Translations under genes and position numbers: made by a program
Shown here: positions 20,548 to 33,824 of the stretch, one piece after another
Layout of the letters: each line of letters starts with the position of its first letter
Numbering within the stretch: the stretch's first letter is position 1
The notes under the pieces: generated by a model
Told to the model about the DNA's origin: nothing
Seen by the model: the letters and a program-made list of their open reading frames with translations, nothing else
Databases searched by the model: none
Origin: Colias croceus
Taxonomy: Eukaryota > Arthropoda > Insecta > Lepidoptera > Pieridae
DNA: 64,000 bases
Direction of reading: 5' to 3'
Assembly (NCBI RefSeq): GCF_905220415.1
Contig: NC_059539.1
Coordinates: 620,001 to 684,000, forward strand

Positions 20548-21121
20548 ACTATTACGCTTCCAATTCAGCCGATCTCTTATCGAAATCACTTCATGCGAAG
20601 TACATACACACCTCCTTTCATAAGTTTACTATATTACCAAATCATACTTAATTCACCATAACACAACCTACTGCCAACATCAAATGATACTAACAAGAAT
20701 TAACTGTTAAATAGGTTTCAAGTTAGTCGCCTGCAAGTCTAGTACGCGCGAGACGCCCCAGGCTATTATTAGCGTTCCTAGATTTGTAACCAACTCATTA
20801 GTATCGCTCTTTGATAAATTATTAACGCAACCACCGTTATGGGACCTAATTAATAATCTGTTTGAAGTAGCGCTCGATATCGTCTTGTTTTCTAGTAGTG
20901 ATATTATTTTAAGTTCTGAATTTGTTAAAGTAATAAATCTTAAGAAAAGTCTCGAAGAAGTACTCATTAACTTCTATTCAAAGTTTTGTATGTCTGTTTT
21001 TTTTCATTCTGATAGACTAAATGAGATTAATCAAAATTAAATTAACTGGTGTAAGGATTCCGGAGGTAACTCTCACATATGTACGGTCTAATTACGGAAT
21101 TCCCTTTTCTCTTATAAATAA
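20548..21121. other. non-coding stretch
   Basis: Both strands stay open over much of 20707-21040 (109 codons on +, 86 on -), with no splice context or recognisable family. No repeat ends were seen. Confidence 0.4.
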
Positions 21122-21368
21122 TATTTCAGGACAATTTTGACACACGGCACGATATGATCCCATACTAAGCTTTCGCTTGAGTTATGGAAACCAGCTGGCT
21201 GATAAACATACATATATAATTTTAAATAAATACTTATATAGATAATTAACACCCAGACACAGAGCAAACATTTATGTTCATCACACAAATATTTGCCCTG
21301 GATGGGAATCGAACCCATGACCTTCTGGGTTGGAAGGCAGGGTCACTCCCAACTAAGTCACCCGGTCA
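21122..21368 (-). mobile_element. tRNA-derived SINE
   Basis: Read on this strand it has an A-box-like GTGACTTAGTTGGGAGTG, a B box GGTTCGATTCCC and the tail series ATTTGTGTGATGAACAT and TCTGTGTCTGGGTGTTAAT. These are familiar from a widespread lepidopteran SINE family (HaSE-like, by recollection). It is not a tRNA gene, since the tRNA fold does not close. Confidence 0.8.
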
Positions 21369-23924
21369 ATCAAATTAAAAGATACTATATATTTCAGGTA
21401 CGTAATTAAATAATGCCAAAGCGCTCCCGAAACCCAGTTAAAATTCCTTGACGTGCAATTAGAAGGTATCCATAGCTAATTACGAATTACTAATTAACAA
21501 CAAATTTATTAGGAACATTAGAATCGCTAATTACATTCTTCGTTAGTGAAACAATGCAGGGTATCTAAGTGTCTAATCGTAAGGTTCCAGTTAGTACTTT
21601 GAACTAGGTTTGCACTAACATCTCGTTTTATTGACTAGCTTTAAGCCCTGGCTTCGTTTGAAGTGAGACAAAAATATCCAGTGGTATGAGATATCGAACT
21701 AACTGAATCGATATTATTATAATAAGTTCTTGACTATTGAGTAACAGTCAAAAATATGTATTGTGTAAGTAGTTTTTACGTGACGTAAAACCATGAAACA
21801 GAAACCTGAAACTCATGACTTTGCAAACACTTCATACTCGAATAACATTACCCTGTTTCTCCCAGTCGGTTAATAAATGTAAAACATGACTTCCTGAAGT
21901 ATTATCCTTACTAGACGAGTATTGAGTTACTGGCGTGATTACTCAAAATTGTCGAGCGGTTCACGGTCGTTGGTTGTATTATGTGCTCGGATTTCAGCCG
22001 TTTTCAAGGACTTATTTCGCGCTGATATTTTATCCTTTTTGGAAAAAATACTTTGTAGCTGGTATCTAAACGTTATTGTAATGATGAATTATATTTCACT
22101 AGCCGATTCCCCGGCTTCGCCTGGGTTAGAAAAAAATGTAGAGCCTACCTATTAGGTTTTTATTTCAGTAAAGATGTTACATGTTTAAAATCAAATTGAA
22201 AATCGTACTAAAATAAACGTTATTTTTTTTTAATTACTGAGATATGAAAAAAATAATATTATGATGATTACGCCAAAGATTTGATCCCGTCTGTCGTTCT
22301 TAATCTAATTTCCTAAAGTAAAGACAGTTCCTTAGTTCCTAAAAAACGTAATGTAACTACGACCAAAAGTATTTTCTAAAAATCTCAGTACTGGCTAAGC
22401 AATTTGCGATAAAACTTTAACGATAAGGCTTGTTCCGCGCAGTTTTATCACGACGAAGGACAGGTGGTCCGGCCACCCACCCCTTATCAAATGTTATCAA
22501 TCAGTTGAGGAGATACCGACTAATTAGTGGACAAACAGACATGCCTTAGAATCGTGACGTAAATGTGAGAAATAGAACGTTACGGCCCAATTAAATCGCG
22601 ATTTTTTTCGGTGCATAATTTTCCTATGATTTTAGACCTGCCGCAGAATGAATAGCACTAGTAAATAAGAAATAATTATTATTAGGTATACAATTTATTA
22701 TATTGTTTTTTTCATAATATAAGTCCAAAATATGTATGTATATACTATAATTTGTATCTACCAAAAAATCTAAAATAATGTGTGTTGAGTTAGGCAATTA
22801 TAATTTTATTATTACAATAAATGTTTCAAAAAATAGTTCGTGATTCAAGAGATGATAACATTATTTGAGTCAACTTACTTGACCCTAAATTTAATTGAAG
22901 CGAAAAGTGACAGATTCAAACCAAGCAACTTAATAAAGCTCAATTTAAAAGCTCTTTGTACAAATAATAATAAATTGAACACGCGTTATACTCAGTGTAA
23001 TTTGATTATATAAACCATCTTCATACGTATATTATATTGGTATATTGATCAATATTTTGGTTAAAAATTATTGAATCGTTAGAAATTTGTAACATTCACG
23101 AACTACATTCCCAATTTTTGGTGAAAAAGTATATTTAAAAGCTCTTGCAAAAGTTCACTTAGCTTGAATAGTACATTAATAAAAAGTTTGTAGTTATAAT
23201 TTTAATTAATTTTGGTATAAACGTAAGATGTAAATTTTTTTCTTCCAAGTATCTAGAGATATGTATTTTCAAAAGACAAAATAATTTTAAATCGCATTAG
23301 AAACGACGAATATAAAAAGTAACAAACATACAACACACTTAAGTTTTTTTGAAGTTGGTTAATTAAAATGCATATAAGGTGCCTACACTTAATACATCGT
23401 AAGTGATACAGAGTGTTCCTTTATTACAAAATGTGTTCCCATTCAACAAATACATGACGACTCCATTCATTTAACTGTACGCGCATACACACGTAGTCCC
23501 CACATGCACACGTGATTCGCTGCATTATCAGCGAAGGAATTTGCAAGCGGCCGCTCCAATTAGTGTAACTGTTGTCCCTACATAATATAAACGAGTTTGA
23601 CACTTAATAAAATCGTCAATTGGGTCGGTTAAAAAGTTTAACCTGGGACTGGTAGTTGGTACAAGCGTGGTAAGTGGTGATCCAGTCATGAGCAGACTGG
23701 CGGAGGGAGCGTACGTGCCGCTCGTTCTGTTTTTCCTGACGAGATCGCGGCGATTTAGTTAACACTAATATATAGGCTGCTTTAATTACTCCATTTGTAA
23801 TAAAAAAGTGGTAAAAAAATTGGTAAACAATAAATGTTCAACCGTAACCCGGATCGGATAAAAATAGTGATGTGCATATCTTGACATGATGTCGAGTGGA
23901 TAGTGTTAGCGATGTGCCCCTAAA
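21369..23924. other. non-coding stretch upstream of the secreted-protein exon
   Basis: AT-rich. It contains a Helitron-like end fragment on the - strand at about 22099-22160 (CTAGCC, CCCCGGCTTCGCC). The part nearest the exon (about 23640-23760) is more GC-rich and likely holds the promoter and 5' UTR of the following exon. No core-promoter motif stands out. Confidence 0.45.
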
Positions 23925-24159
23925 ATGCGGTGGTTATTTCTTTTGGCTGCGTTGGTTGTGGTGGTGGAGGGGGCTGGGCCTCGGCGGTGCGCTGGGAGGT
24001 TGGCCAGGGAAAGATTGAAGGCAGCAGAGAAGATAAGAGATAAGAGATTCTATATGTTGTGCTGCGCGCCCTCGTGCGCGCCGCAGAGACGGCCGCGACC
24101 GACCCTTACCACGCGGAAGTATCAGCCCTTCCATAAAACTTGGTACGGGTTGAAGCATG
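23925..24159 (+). CDS. first coding exon of a secreted protein, family unknown
   Basis: ATG at 23925 with an in-frame TAG upstream at 23907, 78 codons plus one base, ending CATG before GTACGT (phase 1). The N-terminus MRWLFLLAALVVVVEG is a textbook signal peptide, probably cleaved after VEG. The mature part is strongly basic (RLARERLKAAEKIRDKR), has a CC pair and two single Cys around MLCCAPSC, and ends with an aromatic segment, KTWYGLKH. G+C is well above the flanks on both sides. No later exon was recognised. It could begin a separate gene nested in the laminin intron, or, because its phase equals that of laminin exon o, an alternative laminin N-terminus. The family is not recognised. Confidence 0.6.
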
Positions 24160-25817
24160 GTACGTTTAGAGATAATTATTTTAATAGTTGCATTTCACAA
24201 ATATTTTTTTAAGACAGACATAAAAATAGGCTATTTCCTAGAGCCAACAATTAAACAAAAGTATTAGTTTATAAGATAATGCATATAGATACATTTTAGG
24301 AAATTATCAACTCATTGGAAATAACATTCACGACTGCATTGCTATGTCAAGTGTCATTGAAGAATATAATATTGCTATCGAGCGTATCACTCGAAACATC
24401 TGTATATTGACGACTCTACATGTTTATGTACCAATCTAGGCTAGTCTAGGTAGAAATAAGTATCATGATACTTATAGAGTGATATGGTAGATGAGTCTTG
24501 ATAAACAAACATATTATTATTTTACAATCAATTTCAGGAAAGAAAAATAAGTACTAACATCGAACTCTACATCAGTTAAAATAGCATAATAAAATAAAAA
24601 AAATCACAATTTATGTTATCATTATGACATGTGAGAATTTAAATAATGAAATTATTTTTTTATCTTTTTTTGGAGATTTTGCAAATTAGTTTTATAACTA
24701 AAAACAAAATTTAGATATTGAGTTATAAAATATGTTCGTTAAATCGTGTAAAAACAATTATAATACCTATACCTCACGACACCATTAGACTGAATAGCCT
24801 TGTCATTTACTTGGATAGATTTTTTACAACATAAAGCTGTAATTTAGTCGAGCATTCCGAATTGAATGCAACAAAAACAATAGCGTGGGAAATTTAACTC
24901 AAATTTTATAACTTATTGGTGTTAACTATTGGATTTTGTATCGTGATTAAACCTAATGGTTGAATTTTAGAAATTGTAAGTTCTAAAATAATCATTGGCC
25001 TATTTAATCTATGCGACAAGAACCGAACAGACGTTTTAAAAAAAATAACAATAATAAGGTATTATTAAAGAATCAGTTCGTGCTTTTCATTTCCATATTA
25101 ATAAATATAGTTTTATCTGTGTAAGTTCACAAAATCAAACTTTTTTTATTATAAGCGATTGCAATCAAAACTTAAACCTTAGAAATGTTTTCTAATTGTT
25201 TGCATATCCCTCAGAAATAATACATATACACAAAGTCCGAATTGTTTTATTTTGAAACGCCTCTTGAAGATAACGATTATGGTTATTTATTGGTAAATCC
25301 CAAAGAGAGTTATAGTATTTCGCTAGTATATAGCAAAAATCCACGTTGTCCTTATAATTTTAAAATTATAGTAATTAAGCGCAGAGTAATGAGTGCTTTC
25401 AGATTAGTCAGTATGTCTTCATAACTAGAATTGCAGATGTATCATTACATTGGTATCTCGATTACTGTATTACTCTGTAATTCAAACCAATCTAACATTT
25501 ATTTTATTAAAAACATGTTACTTTGTATCGATTCTATCCTTGGCCATTTATTTGAATGCTGTGAAGGAATGTCGACAGGAAAAATATTTTGATCCGCTCA
25601 TTGAATAGAAAATGGAATGCTACCTTAGAAAAAAATACTAGAATCAGGTTATAATCAAAATTCGAGCTTTCTCTGCAAGCTTTTCACCTGTATTCTGTTA
25701 CGCATATTGTTATATACTTTTAAATACTTTTAAAACAAAATTATATTATCTGATGTTTTTTACAGATAGGAATGCTCTAAAATATCTTCATGTAAATACA
25801 AAAACAACTATATATTC
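24160..25817. other. non-coding stretch
   Basis: AT-rich. No exon with protein-like content and no clear repeat boundaries were seen. It is presumably the first intron of the preceding exon. Confidence 0.45.
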
Positions 25818-26012
25818 TACTAGCTTCCGCCCACGACTTTGTACGTGCATCCCCGTTTTTCCCCGTTCCCGCAAGAATTTCGGGAAATCTTTTCTTAGCG
25901 GATGCCTACGTCCTAACATCTACCTGCATGCTAAATTTCAGCCCAATACGTCCAGTGGTTTGGGCTGTGCGTTGATAGATCACTATATCAGTCACCTATG
26001 TGGGTCACCTTA
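25818..26012 (-). mobile_element. Helitron-like element, type D
   Basis: Type D copies carry ATCTATCAACGCACAGCCCA, CAGTGGTTTGGGCTG-like and GCATGCAGGTAGATG motifs and end in a degenerate GCG hairpin plus CTAG. Here CTAG is at 25820-25823 on the + strand, preceded by A, as expected for an insertion between A and T. Confidence 0.65.
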
Positions 26013-27505
26013 CCAGTACGTAAGATGACCCACATCGTATTAGTATAGAGATATGATAATGCCAATAATTGTACTACACAGAGCTTCCGACTTCCGTTCG
26101 TACTAAATAAAACGCGATAATAATATTAAATATACTAATCCAGTCGTATTGTTCCTTCAACTTGAGGTTAGGTTTTAAATATAACTTTTTTTTAAATACT
26201 TACGACAAACTTTCGACCATTTTCAACTGATATTGGCTGAAATAATTCAAATTCAAATTCGTTTATTCAATCAAACTTAACCTAACCTTAGAGCTAAATA
26301 CATTAGGTGTTGTACATATTATGTTTAGTGATAGGTATGTATCAATCATCGGTTCGAGACTGGCATCTTTGCTAGGTTACCGAGAAGGTGACCAAGATGA
26401 CAGTTCCTTCCCCATATAATGTATGTAAATATAAGTACATTGTAAAACATGTATTTTCCTATCTATGGAAAACGTGTCAAATTACTTATATTACAAAACT
26501 GACGCTTCATTTTATCATAAAACCAATTAAAGCATTTAAAAATATAAATAACCATTTACAAAACAACAATAAATTTTATCGCAAAATAATATGTTTTTTT
26601 ACCAAAAGCGGAACAATCTAAATGAATGAAACTTCTAAAACAACGTAAACTCGTATTTTTATGAGCTTATCGCACGAAAAACGATTTTTATGTTAATTTT
26701 TTGGTACATTCATGCACGAAATCTTTTATGATAAAAGTTTTATTACAGGCGCAATTTGTTTGCCTTATTGAGAATTAGTATGAGACAATAAATAAAATCA
26801 GCGGAAATTCTTGTAGTTTTGAAAATCGCTTCAGTTATTCTTTGTGTTATCTAGATAAATATAAAAAAATCCTCAAGGATAATAAAGGATTTTAATATGC
26901 AGTTATAATCACTTCATATACATACTACGTTTTAATTAATTTAAAACAAATTTATTAATAGTGTGTAAGTAGAGATCGTCCATTATAAACAACTTACATT
27001 GAATCTTATAAATTTTCTATCAGTCTGCATTTTTCGATATTCCTTTATATCAGCCGTGCGGAGATAACAAGAAACACACATAATAATTTATTTATAAATA
27101 TACGATACGAATAATACAAAATAATATAGTATATTCTACGCGACTATACATTATATATTTATTTAAAAAGGAAACTAAGTTAAACATATAAAAATATTAG
27201 AAAAAAAATGTAGTATCTTCAAAGAAAACTTCAAAGTTTTTCATAATTTGCCATAAATAAGCGCGACTGTACCCACATTACAGGAACGATTTTTTACGCG
27301 AATCAAAAAGCAAATTATGTTCCAGAATCCATATCGACCTTTACATATTCGAGCCGTGATTTAGGGTTGTCACGTACGCGCTCTTGTTAACTTTAAGCAC
27401 AGCTTTAAGCTTAAGAGTCTATAAATGAGATGATCATAAGCACTCTTTTATTTAATAAGTTGGCTTATTTTATTAAGTGAATTTGAATTTGATGAAAAAT
27501 GTTTT
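26013..27505. other. non-coding stretch
   Basis: Holds a small inverted repeat, ATGTGGGTCA...TGACCCACAT (25998-26034), and at 26249-26276 an ATTCAAATTCAAATTCG block that looks like the reversed tail of a non-LTR element. Otherwise nothing was recognised. Confidence 0.4.
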
Positions 27506-27835
27506 CTATATTTTACCAGTATAACATCGTATAGAATAAAATAAGGCTAGTTTTAGATTCAGAGCATCAATAGGTAGTTCAAGGCAAGTATCTTGTCCTA
27601 GTTTCAGTTGGTTTTTCAAATCGTTAGCCGGAAATACTGGCATAATATCTATATCTTTCAAAGAAGCTTGTTCTTTTCTTGTATCTTTAGGCAACCCTAT
27701 ATTATAAGATCTTGCTATCTGTCCACCGGTCGTTGACCCAAAGAATTTGTGCCGCTGCCAAAATCATTCATACTGGCTTGATAATTCAGACGAGGTTATT
27801 AGAACGGGGTTTAGATAAGCTGTGACCTCATCCAT
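27506..27835 (-). pseudogene. degraded coding fragment with one in-frame stop, family unknown
   Basis: From ATG at 27835 the frame reads MDEVTAYLNPVLITSSELSS and on to a TGA at 27764-27766. It then stays open for another 85 codons (FWQRHKFFGSTTGGQIARS, LPKDTRKEQASLKDIDIMP, PANDLKNQLKLGQDTCLELP) to a TAG. The residue composition is balanced and hydrophilic, unlike the Phe/Ile/Lys/Tyr-rich noise of other frames here, and the same frame continues on both sides of the stop. It may be a remnant of a host gene or of a transposon protein. I do not recognise it. A Helitron-like element begins 32 bp upstream. Confidence 0.35.
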
Positions 27836-27866
27836 TGAATAGGCGGGTCGTTCATTTTATTATAAA

Positions 27867-28013
27867 CTAGCTTACCGCCCGCGGCTTCGCCCGTTTTGTC
27901 TAAAACCTAATAAATTATATACTAAAACCTTCCTCTTGAATTACTCTATCTATTTAAAAAAACGCATCAAAATCCGTTGCGTAGTTTAAAAGATTTAAGC
28001 ATACAAAGGGACC
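27867..28013 (-). mobile_element. Helitron-like element, type C
   Basis: On this strand GGGCGAAGCCGCGGGC precedes CTAG (27867-27870 on +). The body includes ACGCAACGGATTTTGATGCG, as in 4910-5096. It is 5'-truncated before the CTTTCTCTGTCCC block. Confidence 0.7.
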
Positions 28014-28780
28014 AGAATAAACAACAGCTTAAGTTCATATAGCAAAATATTGATGTACATACCTACTATACAATCTTTTGACCATTAGAGAGGATGTCGG
28101 TAAATAATATCATTTTGAATTATATACCTACTTTAGAAATTTATACTGTCTAATATCTTACACGTAAAAATGTGTTCAGTCCCCGATAGTTATACAGACT
28201 ACCTAACGAAATAATACGTACAGGAAGAATACGCATAATCTTTTAACAAATCCTCGGTTAAAAGTGTTCAATAATTTAATTACTCGAATACAGGTACATT
28301 AACATCAATCACGTACCATTCTTTTATGACAGACCTCAAATCGTTACCAAGAAACTAAACAATTAATTACAATACGAATAAAAAATAATAAAAATATCAT
28401 TCACATTCGGCTCGCGAAACTATTTTTTACTACACGACAACAAAAACTAGTTTGGATGTATTTGGTATGAATCAAATATATTTTTGGAGATAACAACAAT
28501 TCTTGACTTCCTTATACGTTTTGTACTGACAGCGCGAGTGCTTAAATTGATGAACAGCTTAAAAACAATAATTAATTGCTTTTTAAAAGCACGCTTATTC
28601 TAGGTGATGAAATCATTACCTTGTTTTTTATTGGTGCCCGGATTATGTAGGCCTATTTCTTAATTTAGCATTTAGATTATAGTAATTTAATGTAATAGCC
28701 CAGTTATATTTGCTTTCGTATCTTTATAATTGATAACCAAAAACATGATAATAAAAATATACATAGATAAAAATCTATAC

Positions 28781-28964
28781 TAGTATTATAAAGCTCAAGA
28801 GTTTGTTTGTTTGAACGCGCTAATCTCGGGAACTACTGGCCCGATTTGAAAAATTCTTCGGTGTTATATAGCCCATTTATCGAGGAAGGCAATAGGCTAT
28901 ATTTCCTCACGCTAAGACCAACAGGCACGTAGTAATGCGAGTGAATCCGCGGGGAACAGCTTGT
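28781..28964 (+). mobile_element. Helitron-like element, type A
   Basis: From TATTATAAAGCTCAAGAG to a degenerate CCGCGGGGAACAGC end. The CTAG has become CTTG. The GCGCTAATCTCGGGAACT and ATTTATCGAGGAAGG blocks are intact. Confidence 0.7.
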
Positions 28965-31936
28965 AAAATAATAAAGAAACCATTATACTTAACTGCTCAT
29001 AGGAGCGCGGCACATCTACAAGTAGGTACATATTTAACAGGCTTAATTATTTTAAGTCATTTTTTTACCTATCGTGACTTTCTAAGCATCTAAATAATTA
29101 GGTTAAATTATTAGATATATTTCAAAGTTCACTAAGTCAGCCAGTTACATACATGCTTCCAAAAAATATCACAAACATCGCTTATATTATACTTAATCTC
29201 CTTTCCTCTTCAATACTAAGCTATCTTAAGTTAGTATCTAGTAACTTACGCAAATAGCAAAGGTTAAGCTTTTAGCCTAATAATTGAAAGTGTACTAAAC
29301 ACAGCCTCTCGACTTTAAACATAAATCAATGTGGTTCCCACGGTAGGTAAATCTTCTTATGTATTTATTGCACATAAAAAAGTTACCTCGAATATTAACT
29401 AAACGTTCTATTAGATTTTACATAAAAAGGTGTGATCGTGTCTGATGAAGAGAAAATGTAGAATCGTTTTGTAAATTCGATATGTATCCAACATATTGTT
29501 TACGGAAATACATAGGGTTGCCACGGTAATGAAATTTGTATATTTTTAATTTTTCTGAGCGCTATTTAATTTTTCTTTATTTATAACTGGTTATGAACAA
29601 AATAATAAAAAATAACATATTAATATCGTTATAGGTGTTCAAAGCGTCACTGGTAGGTGAAGGTAACGTTATATTAAGCAATCTATACCTGACAAATAAA
29701 ACAGGCTTAAGTGCACGTGCACATATTAATAAAAATGCAAAACAACATCACAGAGAATTATTACAGCACTGATACTATTACCTTAAATTGAGTGCAAAAA
29801 GTAGAACAAAATGTGGGCAGCCCTATAATTCACTCGTAGCAAAACCGGTGCGACCAGCCGCTGGCCGAGCCGAGTAAACGATTGAACGGCACTATTTATC
29901 GATACAGCACATCACTAGTGATGCATTGTTTCGAACATATTGGTACGTCGATAAGTTTGGTAGCTGATCTTACTGTATACTTGTCGTGTGATGACTACAT
30001 CTTCTAGATTTAATGCATAATTTATCTATTTCTTCCGTTTAATTAAGGACATCTCATAAGAAAAGTAGTTAACAAATTGCAAAAGTAAAAAGTGGGACAA
30101 TTAAAACAAAAAAACAAATTCACATTATTAATGCTATTTATGCTTTCGTGAAATGTATACGTAATAAAAAGAAACATGCGGCTGTCTCTTTTTTTTCCTT
30201 TAGGAAAAACAGGGATGCTGTAAATAAGATAATGATTAAACATCATTAAAATACAGTTAATTACACAAGACACGCGTTACTTGGAGAAGTTTTTAATGTA
30301 ATTAATAAGTTTTTTAATGAAAGTACGCATTTTTTTTCATAATTACAGTCGGTAGATCAAAAGGGATTATAGTGTCCCTATGACACAATATAAACACGTT
30401 GAGATCTAGTAATTTCTTATATGTGGTTATTTATCGTATAACGTCATAATAATAGCGAATAAGTACAATAATTTTTGTTGCGTAGGTACATCAGCTGTTC
30501 GTTTTGAGTAATTTACCGGATTATACCTCACATCACATATCATAGCATTATTATATATTCTGAATAAATGCATCTTCTTTAAGATCAAGAGTACAGTAAT
30601 TAATTTATTATCTTTCACAATTTTACTCAGTAAGTATATATCGATCCACTCTAAGATCAAAGTCATGGAACGCAAGCTTTCAGCCCACGCTTTTGATAAT
30701 TTTTATTACTTGTTCATGATGTCATAACTCAATTACAATGTTGATATTTGTTGTGTGATAACCGTAATTAAATAGTAAATTAGACTGTACATCTTTATAG
30801 CTAAATTTAATGTTGAAGTTCTTAGATTAAAACATTAATTCTGTCTTTAAATTCTATACTGCTTTCAGATTTTATTTATAAGAACAACTGCATTAAAATA
30901 GGTATAGAGTTCTGTGATCTTCTCAGCAGACGCTGCGTTTCGAACCGGTGGTCCCTTATAACTTTATAATATTATGGCGATTTCAAAGAGCATTAAAAAA
31001 AGCCAAGTTGTACATTCGATGATTCATTTTGAGTTTCTCAACCACAAAAACAGTTATTTTTCCATTTAGACTATTTCAGAGACTTTAAAAGGCTTCAAAA
31101 ATGGTACATCTTTTCCAAATAATTCGTGAATTCCTCACAAAGCCAGCATTGATCCCAGTGGGCCGACGACCTCACGTCGGGAGGTCCTGTACCATTTTTT
31201 CTCGCTTATCCATCGGATCGCTCCTTTGTTGTGTGATTACTTTAAAATCACCGTGACCCCATCTGACCTCGTGTAGGGCTGCGATGCAAAAGTGATTACA
31301 CAACGGGCATTGGCAGTGTTCTAAACGTTTTCAATAATTTCTTTGTCATGAAGTAAAAAATGTACTTAACTTAAACATTTGACGTGTAACATACTATGCT
31401 TTTCGTGAAAAAACTCACAAGATTTTTATTACTTATTCGTATTAGCACAGTAGACCTAAATATATGCTTAAAAGTAATTTATAAACCTAAGAGCAGCATG
31501 CATGAGCATGAGCAGCATGTATTTAAAATCAAGAAGCATCATTAAGTTTGTTTTCAAATTACAACTACTACATAACACAAATTTTTAATAAAAAATATTT
31601 ATCGTGTGACAGCCCTACCCAGGTCACGGTTGAGCGGGACATATGAATGAGTCCTTTACGCGCACTTATTGAATTATCGCAAGAACAACATGCCTTTATT
31701 CGCAGCCATCCTGCGTCTATGTGCAAACTGCAACAGTGCTATCTTTGTATGTTTGTTTAGTTGTTACACGGGAATGGATATTGAAGCCTGAAAAAGATAG
31801 TGGAATGTAGTGGGAAAACGGATTACTGCTCAAATGTGGGAATACGAATTCTACTATTAAGCTTGAAGCACCTATCTATAGATAGCTGTAATAATATGTA
31901 ACATTATAGAATTTTGTTTTAGAAACAATCCACACT
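28965..31936. other. non-coding stretch
   Basis: Contains the palindrome GTGCACGTGCAC near 29711. A GC-rich island at 31140-31300 has matching TTGTGTGATTACTTT and AAAGTGATTACACAA arms (31228-31303) and is probably an unidentified repeat. No gene was seen. Confidence 0.4.
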
Positions 31937-32140
31937 TAAAATTATAAATGCGAAAGTACCTAACTCTCTCTGTCTGTCTGTTACTCAATCACGCCTTAAC
32001 TACCGAACCAATTTGCATGAAATTTGGTATAAAGATATTTTGGAACCCGAGAAAGGTCATAGGGTAGGTTTTATCCCGGAAATCCTACGGGAACGGGTTT
32101 TTCTTTGAAAACGCGGGCGAAGCCGCGGGCGGAAAGCTAG
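31937..32140 (+). mobile_element. Helitron-like element, type B
   Basis: Type B copies begin near ATTATAAATGCGAAAGT, continue CTGTCTGTTACTCAATCACG and ATGAAATTTGGTAT, and end in the GGGCGAAGCCGCGGGC hairpin. Here they close with CTAG (32137-32140) followed by T. All landmarks are present. Confidence 0.8.
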
Positions 32141-33627
32141 TAGAAAATAAGTGGAAGTAAATTATACACACTTATTACACATATTTTACGTAGAGTGTAG
32201 GTTTCCAGATGGCTTAATATAAAGTAGAACTTTTTGGGCCTTGGACATTGTGGTTGTTACCTAGAAAACAAACGTTTTCCTTTACCTGATTTGATACAAG
32301 ATGATGGTTTGGATATTAAATTAAAAATGAAAATATTACATTCTTTCCACACGCATATCAACTTTCGAACAGTTAAATTAAACGCTAAACCAGCATTGCT
32401 CGTAAACATACATAAACGTCATTAATAAATCTCCATCAACAAAAGCATCACGTAAATCTCAAGTTAAACCATTTCAATTAAGTTAATTCGTAATGAAACG
32501 AAACGAGAGACGGCTAACCTAGATTGCCTTGACTCGCAGGTCACGGTTAAACGTCTTAATAGCCAATAATTTAACAAAGCGCTTGTAAATCCTTAAATTA
32601 TAGCTTTTTTGCGATATTACCATAGCATTCATTGTTATTAGTCTTCGCTGTAGGTAAATTGAAAACATGCAAACGATTTATTATTATATATTAGCAAGGA
32701 TATGAAGTTTTGCATTTAATAATGGGCTTGATGATTTTGGGATGCTTAAAAGAAATTGAGTTTGAGTTAAATACACTGATTAAGTAGTACTTGGAATGTT
32801 ACGTTAATGTTAATTGCAGTGGGCTTAACAAAAATGCCATGTTTGTTAGGATGAAAAGCTTGTTTCATTTTCACGCAAAAATATCAACTGATATGATTGG
32901 ATTCACAATTCACATATACTGCAAATATGCACATATAAAATTGAATAACTGATAAAAGCGTCGAGCTTTGAACAAGTGACAAATTTTAGAATAGACAAAA
33001 AAAGGATCTCGAAGAAGGCTACGTTTCCAGTAAAATAAAATTAAGCTAGGTAAAATAAAGTATGGAGACTATTTGGTACTGGTAATTTAAATGGTAAGGT
33101 TGGAAAGCATGTCACAAAGGTTAGAAGAATACCATAGAGCCATTTAAGTCATAGACCAGGGCACTGTATTGTGTTAAATTTGAACAATACTCACACATAC
33201 ATGGCCTTTGTCGGTCGTGTCACAGGGTCTTTGTCTCAACTTTCACTCACACTAATGATTGCGTGTCTAATATTAATAGGGTTGCCAGCTGCTAATTTTC
33301 GAGTTTAGTTGTTGATAATTTATTTATTTCGTTGTATTTCACGTTTATTAGAGAAATAAAGTAAATTGTTCCGTGTTGTAGAGTACATTATAATTGAGTG
33401 AACTTATTTATTAAATAGAATATTTTCTACAAATAACACACATTCACATGAATGTTAATATTACTATGTTGTTTCTAACCTGCTACATTTATTCAATGAC
33501 CATAATAATATTGCAATGAGCTTATTTGTAAAGCATGTAATTTAAATTTATACTAATAATTGTATTACTAGCTAAAATTTAAATACGTGTTATTTTGTAC
33601 ATTTCCATATATCTTTACTTTCTATAC
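32141..33627. other. non-coding stretch
   Basis: No repeat terminus or coding signature was found. The short open frame at 32234-32425 has no supporting splice signals. Confidence 0.4.
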
Positions 33628-33824
33628 TATCTAATATTGTATTGTAAAGCTGAAGAGTTTGTTTGTTTGTTTGAATGGGCTAATCTTGTGAACTCCTGGT
33701 CTGATTTGAAAAATTCTTTCGGTGTTAGATAGCCCATTTATCAAGGAACGCTAAAGGCTACATATCTACTCGCTGAGACCAACAGGGGCAGAGCAACGCG
33801 GGTAAAACCGTGGGGCTCAGCTAG
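33628..33824 (+). mobile_element. Helitron-like element, type A
   Basis: Complete but diverged. The GTGGGGCTCAGCTAG end lies at 33810-33824, and the base after CTAG is C rather than T. Confidence 0.72.

Noticed and set aside
20707..21040. Region open on both strands (109 codons on +, 86 on -) as a gene or exon
   Set aside because: Runs of this length are expected several times by chance in 64 kb. There is no ATG-led long frame on +, no good splice context and no recognisable family.
21298..21368. tRNA gene on -
   Set aside because: The A and B boxes belong to a tRNA-derived SINE. The tail continues into typical SINE sequence and the acceptor stem does not pair.
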